The notes under the pieces were generated by a model that worked only from the letters and a program-made list of their open reading frames with translations, was not told the DNA's origin and did not search any database. A stretch of DNA of 64,000 nt from Streptomyces sp. ISL-98 (GTDB lineage Bacteria > Actinomycetota > Actinomycetes > Streptomycetales > Streptomycetaceae): positions 1-64,000 of the forward strand of contig NZ_JAGGPB010000006.1 in assembly GCF_018614055.1 (NCBI RefSeq), written 5' to 3'. Positions 23,197 to 34,451 of the stretch are shown in pieces (the first letter of the stretch is position 1; each line of letters starts with the position of its first letter). Both the position numbers and the translations under genes were made by a program.

Positions 23197-25536
23197 CTAC
23201 GACTCCGCGCATTCCGCCTCGATGAAGCGGGCGAGCCGCGCGGTGCCCTCTTCGATCTCCGCAGGAGTCAGGTAGCTGGTGGACAGCCGGATTCCGTGGT
23301 GTCCACCGCCCTGCGGGTAGAAGTAGCTCATCGGCGTCCAGATGACACCGAATTCCTCGGCGGATCGGGTCAACGCCTCGTTGTCGGCGCGGAAGGGGAC
23401 GCGCACCGTGAGAAAGAAGCCGCCGGTAGGCTCGTTCCACCGGACTCCCAGGGCCGCCCGGCGGTCGGCGGGCAGGTGCTGGTCGAGGCTCCGCAAGGTG
23501 GCTTGCATGGCGTTGCCGTAATAGGCGGCGGCCTCTTTGTTCATCTCCGAGATCCGTCCGTCGGACGCGAGGAGTGCGCCCGCCACGGCGGCCTGGCTCA
23601 GGGACGACGTATTGACCGTCACCATGCTCTTGATCTTGGCGAGTTCGTCGGCGAGGAGACCGGTCCGGCCGGAATCGTCCACGACGTGCTGGTCGGCGAC
23701 GGCGAAGCCGACTCGGGCGCCGGGGAACACCGTCTTGGCGTACGAGCCGATGTGGACGACGGAGCGTGTGCGGTCGAGGGACTTGAGCGTCGGCTGCGGT
23801 GTGCCGGGGCTCACCATCCGATACGGGCTGTCCTCGAGAATGAGGATGTCGTGACGGCTCGCGAGCTTCAGGAGCGAGGCGCGGGTGGCCTGACTCATGG
23901 TGGTGCCGGACGGGTTGGAGTGGTCCGGGACCACGTAGAAGGCGCGAGGTCGCCGCCCGCGCGCCCGCTCGTGCCGGATCGCCGCGTCGAGGTCGTCGCA
24001 GGAGAAGCCGTCTTCGCGCTCCTCGACAGCGGTCACCGCGATGTCGAGCAGCCTGGCCGCGCCGGTGATGCCCACGTAACAGGGGCTGGCGACGAGGAGG
24101 ACGTCGTCGGGGCCGGTGATGAGGGCGCGCAGCACCAAAAGCATGGCTTCTTGGGCGCCCACGGTCACCACGATGGACTCGTGCGGTACGTCGATGTTCT
24201 CGTCGACGCGGAGCGAGTCCGCGATGATTTCGCGGATCTGGCCGGCCGTCGGGCCGTACTGGTACATGGCGGTGCGGATCGCCTGCGGCGAACTGCCCTG
24301 CTCCGTCAGGTGATCCAGGTACCGGCGGATGTCGGTGATGATCTGCTCGGTGTCGAAGAGCCCGTCGTACGGACGGCCGGGCGCGAAGGAGATCGCGTCG
24401 GGGTAGCGGTGTGTGACCTCGTTGAGGAAGGTCATCGTGCCCAGGACCGGATCGGAGACGCTGGCGTGCAGGTCGCTCTTGCGCAGCGCCGGAACGGGTC
24501 CGGACGTCGACGCGCTGACCGGGTAACCGGTGCGGAGCACTTCGGCACCGACTTCCGCGACAGACCCGGTCCCGGTGAATGCCAGAGCCGCCCGCAGCTC
24601 TTCGACGAGGTCGTCCAGCACCTCGGTGACGCCCTCGCGGGCGGCGACCAGGAGGCCGTCCAGGACCGGCCGGTCGACCATGACGGCGTCGGCGCCGCAG
24701 GCGAGCGATGCCAGGACATCGGCTCCTCGGCGGTTGCCTCCGCCCAGCAGTACGGGGACGCGGCCGTCGATGGCAGCGGCGATCGCCGGGAGCGTTTCCA
24801 GTACCTCGGCGACGATCCCGTCGGCGCCGCTTTCGAGTGCGCGCACCGCGTCGGCGGCGCTGCGAACGCCCGCGACCAGCACCGGAAGGGAGGTCACCGA
24901 GCGCAGCCACTCGACGTCGGACCAGTCGGCGAAGGCGTCGAGGAGAGTCCGGAGGTCTGCGTAGGGGCCGTATCCGCCGAGGTCGGCGAGCGGTCCTACT
25001 CCGTGGGGGCGGCGGATCGGGTTTTCCTCCGCGAGGTTGACCGGAACTGCGCCCGGTCCGAACCGGACATGGCGCTGGGGGCCCAGCGCGAGCATCAGCG
25101 CCTCGCATCCGGCGTCGGCCGCGCTCCCGACGAGGCGCCGGGCCATGGAGCGGTCCCGGAAGGGGTGGGTCCGCAGCCACAGCGGGCCTTCGGCGGCCGA
25201 GCAGAGCTCCGCGAGATTGCGCCCGGTGAACGCGCTCACGACAGCGGGGAGTCCGGCCGCGCCGGCCGCCCGTACGACGGCGAGCTCGCCGTCGGGCCGG
25301 ACCAGACCCGCGAGCGGCCCGACGAGCAGCGGCGCCGACCAGACGCTGTCCAGGATCTTGGTCGCGGTCTCCGGGGGTCCCGGGTGTCCGGAACTGCCCT
25401 GCCACAGCCCTACCCGGTCGAACGCCTCCCGGTTACCGGCCCAGGTGCGTTCTTCGTCCTCCAGGAATTCAGAAAGTACGGAATGCAGACCTTCCCGCGC
25501 CAGGCGAGCATATTCGTCCAGGCCCCGTGCCGCCAT
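23197..25536 (-). CDS. hpgT: Fusion: degenerate hydroxymandelate-oxidase-like domain + arylglycine aminotransferase (HpgT)
   Basis: The 779-residue protein has two parts. Residues about 1-350 have the fold pattern of FMN-dependent alpha-hydroxy-acid oxidases. The loop that carries the catalytic His and Arg (SNHGGRQLDG in the intact Hmo at 31.2 kb) is missing, the active-site Lys of LVLKGV is replaced (LVAGV), and DSGIRSG/VGRP became GGGNRRG/VDRP. Residues about 370-779 are a fold-type I PLP aminotransferase with VPDHSNPSGT and the PLP-lysine region SYAKTVFPGARVGF, matching HpgT, which makes Hpg and Dpg from their glyoxylates. ATG 25536 follows GGGGGGA. It leads the dpg operon, 86 bases after a StrR-type box. 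The N-domain is probably non-catalytic. Confidence 0.9.
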   Translation of the reverse strand: MAARGLDEYARLAREGLHSVLSEFLEDEERTWAGNREAFDRVGLWQGSSGHPGPPETATKILDSVWSAPLLVGPLAGLVRPDGELAVVRAAGAAGLPAVVSAFTGRNLAELCSAAEGPLWLRTHPFRDRSMARRLVGSAADAGCEALMLALGPQRHVRFGPGAVPVNLAEENPIRRPHGVGPLADLGGYGPYADLRTLLDAFADWSDVEWLRSVTSLPVLVAGVRSAADAVRALESGADGIVAEVLETLPAIAAAIDGRVPVLLGGGNRRGADVLASLACGADAVMVDRPVLDGLLVAAREGVTEVLDDLVEELRAALAFTGTGSVAEVGAEVLRTGYPVSASTSGPVPALRKSDLHASVSDPVLGTMTFLNEVTHRYPDAISFAPGRPYDGLFDTEQIITDIRRYLDHLTEQGSSPQAIRTAMYQYGPTAGQIREIIADSLRVDENIDVPHESIVVTVGAQEAMLLVLRALITGPDDVLLVASPCYVGITGAARLLDIAVTAVEEREDGFSCDDLDAAIRHERARGRRPRAFYVVPDHSNPSGTTMSQATRASLLKLASRHDILILEDSPYRMVSPGTPQPTLKSLDRTRSVVHIGSYAKTVFPGARVGFAVADQHVVDDSGRTGLLADELAKIKSMVTVNTSSLSQAAVAGALLASDGRISEMNKEAAAYYGNAMQATLRSLDQHLPADRRAALGVRWNEPTGGFFLTVRVPFRADNEALTRSAEEFGVIWTPMSYFYPQGGGHHGIRLSTSYLTPAEIEEGTARLARFIEAECAES

Positions 25537-25621
25537 GAATTCCCCCCGTGCAGCATCAGCTATTGCGGAGTATCAACTCTGGCCGTCAGGATCACATGGC
25601 AGCAGGTGCTCCGACAACGTC

Positions 25622-25650
25622 GTCCAACCGACCGGACCGGTCACTTGGAC
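25622..25650. promoter_or_regulatory. StrR/Bbr-type box GTCCAA-N17-TTGGAC, copy 3
   Basis: GTCCAA at 25622-25627 and TTGGAC at 25645-25650 with exactly 17 bases between. It lies 86 bases before the hpgT-fusion start and just after the 3' end of the LuxR-family gene, where the promoter of the hpgT-dpgABCD-hydrolase operon would be expected. Confidence 0.82.
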
Positions 25651-25671
25651 GTGCCATCAACACCGTTCTTT

Positions 25672-28563
25672 TTATTGCCCGTTCGGGAAGCATGGGATAT
25701 CAGTGAAGGCCAGGAGTTCCGTCGGCAGACCGGAACGACTCCTGACCTTCAACTTGCGGTAAATCTTGGTCAGATGTTGCTCGACCGTACTTACGGTGAT
25801 GAAGAGCTTGTCGGCGATCTCACGATTGGTGCAGCCGGCTGTGGCGAGCGCCCCGACCCTGAGTTCGGCGTCGGTGAGCTGGCTCAGTATCGGGCTCCTT
25901 CCGCCGTCCTCGGCGGCACCCCCCCTGACGTCTTCGTCGTGGTGCGACGCCCTGGGGTCCGACGGACCGGTCCGCTCGTGCTCTTCGCCCGAGGCACTGC
26001 CGAGGGATGGGGCACCGTCCCTCCGGTTGGGCGACGGGATCTTCCGTGCGAGCGGCGGGACCGTCCGGCCGTGCGGCGGGCCGGGCCGGTCCTGGGTGTC
26101 CAGCGCGGCTTCCATGTCGATCTGCGCACGCCTGCACTCCACCTGGTCGCCGCAGGCCGCGAGAATCTGTATCGCCTCGTTGAGCAGCGACAACCGGTCG
26201 CGCCCCGTACTGATCGCCGCCAGCCGGCGCAGCGCGATTCCCCTGGCCCGGCAGCGCTCGTCGCTCAGGAGGGAGAGCTGTTGCTCGATCAGTGCTCTCG
26301 CCTGGCGGACCCACCCCATGGCCGTGAGTGCCGCGGCCGCGTCATTGCGCCAGTCGGACAGTTCCGGGGTGTCGAGCTGCCATTTGGTCAGCATCTCCCC
26401 GCACGACTGGAAATGCGTTAGGGCGGTGTGCGGACGTCCCATGGCCAGGTGGTAGCGGCCCAGCGCCTGGAGGTAGGGCAGTGCGAACGGCGTGCCGAAC
26501 ATGACCGGTGGGACGGCGATGTTGAGATAGCGCATCACCTTTTCGAAGTCGCCCAGTTCGGTCGCGGCGCGCACGGCCAGCGCCAGTGGAAGGCCGACCA
26601 CCATGCCCCAGGCCGACGGTGCGACAAGTTCCAGCGCGATGCGTGCGGACTCCGCTGCCGCAGCGAAGTCGCCCCGGCGCAGGGCGGCCGCCGACCTGAC
26701 CGTCTCCAGCAGCGCGCGCCGCAGGGGAACACGCCTGATCCACGGCTCTTTCAGCAGCCGCTCGGACCAGAGAATCGCCTCGTCGTGCCTGCAGGACTCG
26801 ATCAGGCAGAGCAGTGCGAAGAGCGTGGGGGCCAGTGGGCTGCCGGCGTGGGTGCTGTGCAGGACCTGGTCGGCCCCTTGGGGCGCGTCCGCGTCACCGG
26901 ACAGGCTCGTCGAGAGGTTGAGGAGGGTGAGTGCGAGCGTCGAATGCGGTCCCGTCAACGGCGTGTGAGGGTGGTGGTTTTCGACGTACGTGTCCTTGGC
27001 TCCCGGGCCGCCCGCCGATTCCGGGCGGCATAAGGACAGCCACAGACGGGCAAAGTTGATGTTGACCGGTGCGGTTCCCCACGGCGGGACGGCCGGGGTT
27101 CTGCCCCCTCCGCTCTCGATGGTGCTCAGCAGTGAGTCCGCCTGCGCGATGTCACCGCGCCACAGCAGGTGCTTGACGGGGACCATGGCGTCATCACCGG
27201 TGAGCAGGCCGACGCGCACCAGGTGGCTGAGATGGGGCAGGTGCCGGGTCGCCTTGGCGGGGTCGATGAGCCACTGGGCTTCTGCGAGTGCCGCGAAGAT
27301 GTGCGCTTCCTGCGCCGAGTCGGCGCAGATCCCGGACGCGTGCCGAAGGTAGCCGATGCATTCGGCGATGTCGCCCGATTCCACTGCCTCGCGGGCGGCG
27401 TCGCGGAGTATGTAGACCCGCCACGGGGCTTTCATCACGTCGCGGGTGGCCATGAGTTGATCGGCGACCACGCGCGCGGAGGCACCGCTTTTGTGGAGCA
27501 GTTCGGCCGCCCGGCCGTGCATGGTGAGGAGGTCTTCCGGTGAGATATCGGCAAGCACGGCGTGACGTGCCCGTTCGTGCCGGAATCGCATGTCCGCGAG
27601 CAGGCCCGCGGCGTTCAGATCGGCGAGGCTGCGGCGTACCGACGTGGCATCGCCCCCGACGAAATCACCGATGAGAGAGGGTGAGGCGGACTCTCCCAGC
27701 ACCGCCAGGGCACGGGCGGCGGCGAGCATCGACGGTTCGCACCGGTGGACGCACCGCAGGAAGGCGTGCCGGAAGGATTCGCCCGGCTCCGGCCGCCCCG
27801 GCGTCGTCGTCCGCGCCGAGCCGCCTTCGGCGGGGTGTTTCTTGATCAGGAAGTCCTCGACCAGGGCGTGCAGCAGCAGAGGATTGCCTCCGCTCACTTC
27901 CGCCCAGGAGCCGACGGTGTCCTTCGGCATCGCGCCGAGCCGGCGGGTCAGCTGGTCGGCGACACCGATACCGGCCAGCGGCGCCAGCCTGATCAGGTGG
28001 CAGTAGGGCAGATGCAGGGTTTCGGCGTGCAGCGTCGCCATTTCCCGCTCATGGCAGGAGCTCTCGTTCAGCACGATGAGGACGGCCGACGTATCGATCC
28101 GGCGAATCAGGTAGCGCAGGCACTGGAGTGACGATTCGTCCGCCACGTGCACGTCGTCGATACCGAGGACGAGTGATCTCTCCTCGGCGAGTTCACAGAT
28201 GCTCCGGCTGATGCGTTGCAGCACCCGGAGCGGCACCGGCGGAGTCCCCCGGCGATCGCCGGCCGATACCGTGACCCCCACGTCCTCGGCGGCGAACGGG
28301 TCCGCGTCCATCCCGGCCGCACGTAACGCGCGCACCAACTGGTCGATCAGACCGAACTGATGCAGCCGCTCACTGGCCGACGCCGTGACCGACGAGAACA
28401 GGCCCCCCTTCTCCGCGACACGCTTGGCGAACACCTGAAGCAGGGCCGTCTTTCCGCAGCCGACGGGCCCACTGGCCAGGACGACGGCCCCCTTGCCCCG
28501 AACACACCCGGCGTACAGCCGGTCGAGCAGCAGCAGTTCCCGATCTCTTTCGCTGACCTTCAC
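25672..28563 (-). CDS. LuxR-family transcriptional regulator of the LAL type with AAA ATPase domain
   Basis: The 963-residue protein has an N-terminal ATPase (Walker A GPVGCGKT at about 32-39, Walker B-like LVLGIDDVH), a long helical middle section and a C-terminal LuxR helix-turn-helix (TDAELRVGALATAG...NREIADKLF...STVEQHLTKIYRKL). GTG 28563 follows GGGGGGA. Large LAL proteins are common pathway activators in Streptomyces. Residue 80 is encoded by TTA (28324-28326), so translation should need the bldA tRNA. It ends next to the StrR-type box of the dpg operon. Confidence 0.95.
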   Translation of the reverse strand: MKVSERDRELLLLDRLYAGCVRGKGAVVLASGPVGCGKTALLQVFAKRVAEKGGLFSSVTASASERLHQFGLIDQLVRALRAAGMDADPFAAEDVGVTVSAGDRRGTPPVPLRVLQRISRSICELAEERSLVLGIDDVHVADESSLQCLRYLIRRIDTSAVLIVLNESSCHEREMATLHAETLHLPYCHLIRLAPLAGIGVADQLTRRLGAMPKDTVGSWAEVSGGNPLLLHALVEDFLIKKHPAEGGSARTTTPGRPEPGESFRHAFLRCVHRCEPSMLAAARALAVLGESASPSLIGDFVGGDATSVRRSLADLNAAGLLADMRFRHERARHAVLADISPEDLLTMHGRAAELLHKSGASARVVADQLMATRDVMKAPWRVYILRDAAREAVESGDIAECIGYLRHASGICADSAQEAHIFAALAEAQWLIDPAKATRHLPHLSHLVRVGLLTGDDAMVPVKHLLWRGDIAQADSLLSTIESGGGRTPAVPPWGTAPVNINFARLWLSLCRPESAGGPGAKDTYVENHHPHTPLTGPHSTLALTLLNLSTSLSGDADAPQGADQVLHSTHAGSPLAPTLFALLCLIESCRHDEAILWSERLLKEPWIRRVPLRRALLETVRSAAALRRGDFAAAAESARIALELVAPSAWGMVVGLPLALAVRAATELGDFEKVMRYLNIAVPPVMFGTPFALPYLQALGRYHLAMGRPHTALTHFQSCGEMLTKWQLDTPELSDWRNDAAAALTAMGWVRQARALIEQQLSLLSDERCRARGIALRRLAAISTGRDRLSLLNEAIQILAACGDQVECRRAQIDMEAALDTQDRPGPPHGRTVPPLARKIPSPNRRDGAPSLGSASGEEHERTGPSDPRASHHDEDVRGGAAEDGGRSPILSQLTDAELRVGALATAGCTNREIADKLFITVSTVEQHLTKIYRKLKVRSRSGLPTELLAFTDIPCFPNGQ

Positions 28564-28837
28564 AGATCCCCCCGTGCCTTCTGTGCAAATTGTTCAGCGC
28601 TAAATAACTCAGCTCCGCACTTCCTGCCGCGCAGGCTGTCCAATAAGTGAGATGGAATAAAAAGTAGCTTTGACCTGCAACGACCGGCCTTGTGGGGGGT
28701 CTATACCTGTACGTTGCGGGTAAAGCAACACAACCCCGAAAGCATACCGATTCGTTCTGACAGATGGAGAACATTTTCGGCCACCGAAAGCAGAACGCCT
28801 CAATGACAAGTGGGCAACCGGCCGTCGGAGTCCCAGC
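28564..28837. other. Intergenic region between pdh and the LAL regulator
   Basis: This 274-base stretch is less GC-rich than its surroundings and should hold the LAL gene promoter. A single GTCCAA half-site (near 28638) has no TTGGAC partner at 17 bases. No gene or clear hairpin is seen. Confidence 0.5.
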
Positions 28838-29995
28838 TCAGGTACGGATGGCCGGAAATGCCGGACCTTCTTCCCGCCAGTCGGCCTGTGCACCCTTCTG
28901 TCCCACCGCGTCCCACCCCTGGGCCACCAGTTCGGCCACCATGCGGTCCGCGACGTACGGGGAGGTGCCGAACCGCACGGTGAGCCCGTCTCCCCAAGAG
29001 GCCGCGGCATCCTCGACGGTGGCGTCCTCCGCAGTGACTCCGAAGCCGGTGACGGCGTCGAGCAGCCGGGAGAGCTCGCCGGGACGGTTCGTGACGGCCA
29101 CGCGTACCTGGAGGTCCTCGGCGGATGCGTCGAGGCGGACCGCAGGCAGCTCGGCGAGGCCTGCGATGCCCCGGTCGAGCAGGTCCACCAAGGTCCGCAT
29201 GGCGGGGGTCCGTTCACCGGCGTCCGGTTCGGCGAGGACGTCCAGGGCCGACACCAGCCGGGACAGATCGGCGTGCAGGTCCTTCATGACGCCCACGACC
29301 GAGGCCGCATTGGCCTGGAGAATGTCGCCCCACAACCCGGAAGCACCGCCCGCGATCCGCGTGACGTCCCGCAGGCCCTGGCCTGCGAAGCGCGACATCC
29401 CGTCCGGGCCCTCCTGAAGCCGTGCCGCCATCAGGCTGGCGACCAGATGCGGTACGTGCGAGGTCAGCGCGACAGCTTCGTCGTGGGCCCGGCTTTGCGT
29501 CACCACCGGATTCGCGCCGCACAGGGCAACCAGTTCACGGGCCCGGTCGAGCGCCGCGCTCGACGTCACGGGGGACGGGGTGAGCACCCAGGAGCGGCCC
29601 TGGAACAGGTCGGCGCGGGCGGCAAGCGGACCTCTCCGCTCGCGCCCGGCCAGCGGATGGCCGCCGACGTACCGGGACGGATGGGGCGCATGCCGTAACG
29701 CCTCCGTTTCGGGCCCGGACTTCACGCTCGCCGCATCCGTATAGCTGTGGGCGAATTCACACCCCTGGAGCTCGGCGAGAACGGTGCCCACATGACTGGG
29801 CGGCACCGCGAGCACCGCGAGGTCCACCGGCCCGGCCGGGGACCCCGCACGTCCCGCCCCGAGGGCCGCGGCGGTTCTGGCTGCCATCGGGTCCTGGTCG
29901 GACAGGAACACGGTCACACCCCGCCGGCTCGCTGCCAGCGCTATCGACGTGCCGATCAAACCCGTGCCGATGACGGCAATGGTACGGATCGCCAT
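28838..29995 (-). CDS. pdh: Prephenate dehydrogenase
   Basis: The 385-residue protein has an N-terminal NAD-binding motif GTGLIG, the catalytic-His segment GGHPLAGRE of TyrA-type dehydrogenases and a C-terminal ACT-like segment (VRVAVTNRPGELSRLLDAV). It converts prephenate to 4-hydroxyphenylpyruvate, the substrate of HmaS. A dedicated copy is standard in Hpg-producing clusters. It is divergent from hmaS across 158 bases. Start ATG 29995 follows GGGGTGAAG. The ACT-like end suggests possible feedback control by an aromatic amino acid. Confidence 0.94.
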   Translation of the reverse strand: MAIRTIAVIGTGLIGTSIALAASRRGVTVFLSDQDPMAARTAAALGAGRAGSPAGPVDLAVLAVPPSHVGTVLAELQGCEFAHSYTDAASVKSGPETEALRHAPHPSRYVGGHPLAGRERRGPLAARADLFQGRSWVLTPSPVTSSAALDRARELVALCGANPVVTQSRAHDEAVALTSHVPHLVASLMAARLQEGPDGMSRFAGQGLRDVTRIAGGASGLWGDILQANAASVVGVMKDLHADLSRLVSALDVLAEPDAGERTPAMRTLVDLLDRGIAGLAELPAVRLDASAEDLQVRVAVTNRPGELSRLLDAVTGFGVTAEDATVEDAAASWGDGLTVRFGTSPYVADRMVAELVAQGWDAVGQKGAQADWREEGPAFPAIRT

Positions 29996-32359
<2,364 letters not shown>

Positions 32360-32399
32360 TCGTCCTGAACTGCCACGCGGATGTCCTGCGCGACAGCAC

Positions 32400-32430
32400 T
32401 TCGCCCCGTCGGATGACCCGACGGGGCGAA
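32400..32430. terminator. Bidirectional hairpin terminator between hmo and the strR-like gene
   Basis: A perfect 13-base-pair stem (32400-32412 with 32418-32430) and a 5-base loop ATGAC stand between convergent genes. Stem symmetry gives a TT start and AA end, so it can stop transcription from both sides. Confidence 0.85.
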
Positions 32431-32457
32431 GTGGCGTGGCCGTTCGTTCCTCAGGTT

Positions 32458-32486
32458 GTCCAACCGTGCGTTCTGCACGCTCGGAC
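32458..32486. promoter_or_regulatory. Near-match StrR-type box in a convergent intergenic region
   Basis: GTCCAA at 32458-32463, 17 bases, then TCGGAC at 32481-32486: one base off the perfect box. It lies between two gene 3' ends, downstream of the terminator, so it does not front an obvious promoter. It may be a weak or decoy site. Confidence 0.5.
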
Positions 32487-32502
32487 ACCCCGGCCGGAAG
32501 AC

Positions 32503-33531
32503 TCAACCAGTCTGTGGAACATCATCCTGAATACGCGCGGCAAATTCCGACCAGAGCGCGGCGAACTGCTGAGCCAGGTCGGCAACGATGTCACTGCAGT
32601 GCGGCGGGATGTTGTTGATGATCGCTTCCCACTCCTCCTTCCGGAGCGTATGCACAGCCATCAGGCGCAGCAGATTGCGTCCGGTGTCGCTGAAACGCAG
32701 AGCCGGGTCCGCCTTGAGCCGTGTGACGAGCGCGGCGTGGTCGGCGGCCCGTTCTCCCTGAGGCCGACCGGGCCGGCGGACCCGTGTCTGACCGCCGAAG
32801 TCCCTGCCGCGGACCGGAGAGCCGCTTCTTCCCGTGCCCGCCACCGTGCCGGTGGTCGCCACCACCGCGCCCGCGACGGCTGAAGTCTTTCTCCTGCGCG
32901 GCTCCGGAAGGAGACTGTCGCCGTTGCAGAGACGGTTGCGTACGTCCCGTGCTGTCTCGGGAGAGATACCGGCCGCCCGGCCGACCTGCCGCAGGGACAG
33001 GTTCGGATTCGCGGTCAGCAGCTCCCCCGCGAGCATGCGCCCGACGCTGCTGTCGAGGGGCCGAAGCCTGCCGTCCTGACCGATTCGCCTGTCGTGCGTC
33101 TCCGACTCGCGGACGGCCCACTTGCGGATGTCCGCCACCGTGCCCGGAGAGATGCCGGTGACCGATGCCACCCTCCGGTCGGACCACTGCGGGTGCGACG
33201 CGATGATGCGCTCGGCGGCGCGTTTACGGTCCGCCAGAGCCAGCGGCAGACCGTGCGTGACGTTGAGTCTGACCGCGAGCACGAATGCTTCGGCCTCGTC
33301 ACCGTCGAAGAACTGGACCGCTATCTTGTCGTCACCGCGCAGCCTGGCCGCCCTGAGCCGGTGAAAACCGTCGATGACCGTCATCGTCGCCCGATGCACG
33401 ACGATGGGCGGAAGCGCATTCTGCGCCGCCGCCAGTAACTGCACATGCTCCGGCCTCTCGCCGGAGAGCCGCGGCGAGCCGGCCAGGCTCAGCGAACTCA
33501 GTTCTACTTCCACCACGGGCTGCTCGTCCAT
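32503..33531 (-). CDS. StrR/Bbr-type pathway-specific regulator (ParB-like N-domain)
   Basis: The protein (342 residues from ATG 33531) begins with a ParB-like segment (LPPIVVHRATMTVIDGFHRLRAA), has two helix-turn-helix segments (about VASVTGISPGTVADIRKW and LRQVGRAAGISPETARDVRNR) and a C-terminal helical region. This is the layout of StrR, Bbr and Tei15*. It is the expected binder of the GTCCAA-N17-TTGGAC boxes. I prefer ATG 33531, with GGGGAAG upstream, to ATG 33567. Residue 32 is TTA (33436-33438), so the activator itself should depend on bldA. Confidence 0.93.
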   Translation of the reverse strand: MDEQPVVEVELSSLSLAGSPRLSGERPEHVQLLAAAQNALPPIVVHRATMTVIDGFHRLRAARLRGDDKIAVQFFDGDEAEAFVLAVRLNVTHGLPLALADRKRAAERIIASHPQWSDRRVASVTGISPGTVADIRKWAVRESETHDRRIGQDGRLRPLDSSVGRMLAGELLTANPNLSLRQVGRAAGISPETARDVRNRLCNGDSLLPEPRRRKTSAVAGAVVATTGTVAGTGRSGSPVRGRDFGGQTRVRRPGRPQGERAADHAALVTRLKADPALRFSDTGRNLLRLMAVHTLRKEEWEAIINNIPPHCSDIVADLAQQFAALWSEFAARIQDDVPQTG

Positions 33532-33907
33532 CTCCGCTTCCCCGCGCGCCACCCCCCGGCTCCTCATGAACCCGAAATCATGAGGTCGGCGCCGATGCGG
33601 ACCAGGAGCTCCTCTTGATCGCCTCGGTCAGCCTTGATGCGTCTGTGGAAATGCGGATCGAATTGCGGAAACCAGCCTTTGAGCAATGTCCTCGAACCCC
33701 CTGGACGATGCGAAAAGAACATCCGATCGACCGAACACGCGTCCACCGGATCGGAGCAAAAATTAACATTCGCCCTTTGGGGTCGTAACCCCTGCCTTAA
33801 GCTCCCCCTGTCTACCCCTACGACGCCCCTACTCGCCGCCGGACGCCCACGGGTCCCGCCCCACGCACCCCCTACGCCGGGCCGCCCCATCGCACGGCAG
33901 GGGAAGC
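33532..33907. other. Intergenic region upstream of the strR-like gene; probable cluster edge
   Basis: About 375 bases contain the strR-like promoter and the 3' side of the YjbQ-family gene, which reads in the same direction. No conserved gene, StrR-type box or strong hairpin is seen. The gene content changes from pathway genes to general chromosomal genes here. Confidence 0.5.
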
Positions 33908-34330
33908 TCAGCCCAGGAAGCTCAGCCGCACCTGGCGGTCGACGTTGTCCTTGTTCGTGTCGACGAGGCAGACGGACTGCCATGTGCCCAGTTCCAGTCG
34001 GCCGCCGACCACCGGCAGCGTCGCGTGCGGTGGTACGAGCGCGGGCAGTACGTGGTCCCTGCCGTGGCCGGGGCTGCCGTGGCGGTGTTGCCAGCGGTCG
34101 TCGGCGGGCAGCAGGGTGTGGAGCGTCGCCAGCAGGTCGTTGTCGCTGCCCGCCCCGGTTTCCAGGACCGCGATACCGGCAGTCGCGTGCGGTACGAAGA
34201 CGTTGAGCAGGCCGTCCTTGCCCCGCGCCGCCTGCTGAAGGAATTCCTCGCAGTCCCGCGTCAGGTCGGTCACGGTCTCCTTGGAGCCGGTCACGACGCG
34301 CAGGATGCGGGTGGTGAAGACATCGGACAT
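33908..34330 (-). CDS. YjbQ/UPF0047 family protein
   Basis: The 140-residue protein has the family pattern: FVPHATAGIAVLE, a central HGSPGHGRDHVLPAL segment with several His residues, and LGTWQSVCLVD near the end. Family members fold as beta-barrel trimers, bind a metal and some have thiamin phosphate synthase activity; the physiological role is unclear. ATG 34330 follows GGGGAGC. Confidence 0.9.
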   Translation of the reverse strand: MSDVFTTRILRVVTGSKETVTDLTRDCEEFLQQAARGKDGLLNVFVPHATAGIAVLETGAGSDNDLLATLHTLLPADDRWQHRHGSPGHGRDHVLPALVPPHATLPVVGGRLELGTWQSVCLVDTNKDNVDRQVRLSFLG

Positions 34331-34451
34331 GCTCCCCATCCTGACGTATCCGCGCCCGGCGGGCGCTGTCGATGGGCGCTGCTGATGGGCACTACTGATG
34401 GGCGCTGTCGAGTACGGGAAGACCCATGACCTCCGCCCTGTTAGTAGAAAC

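Noticed and set aside
28620..28665. A fourth StrR-type box upstream of the LAL gene
   Set aside because: GTCCAA is present but nothing like TTGGAC occurs 17 bases on.
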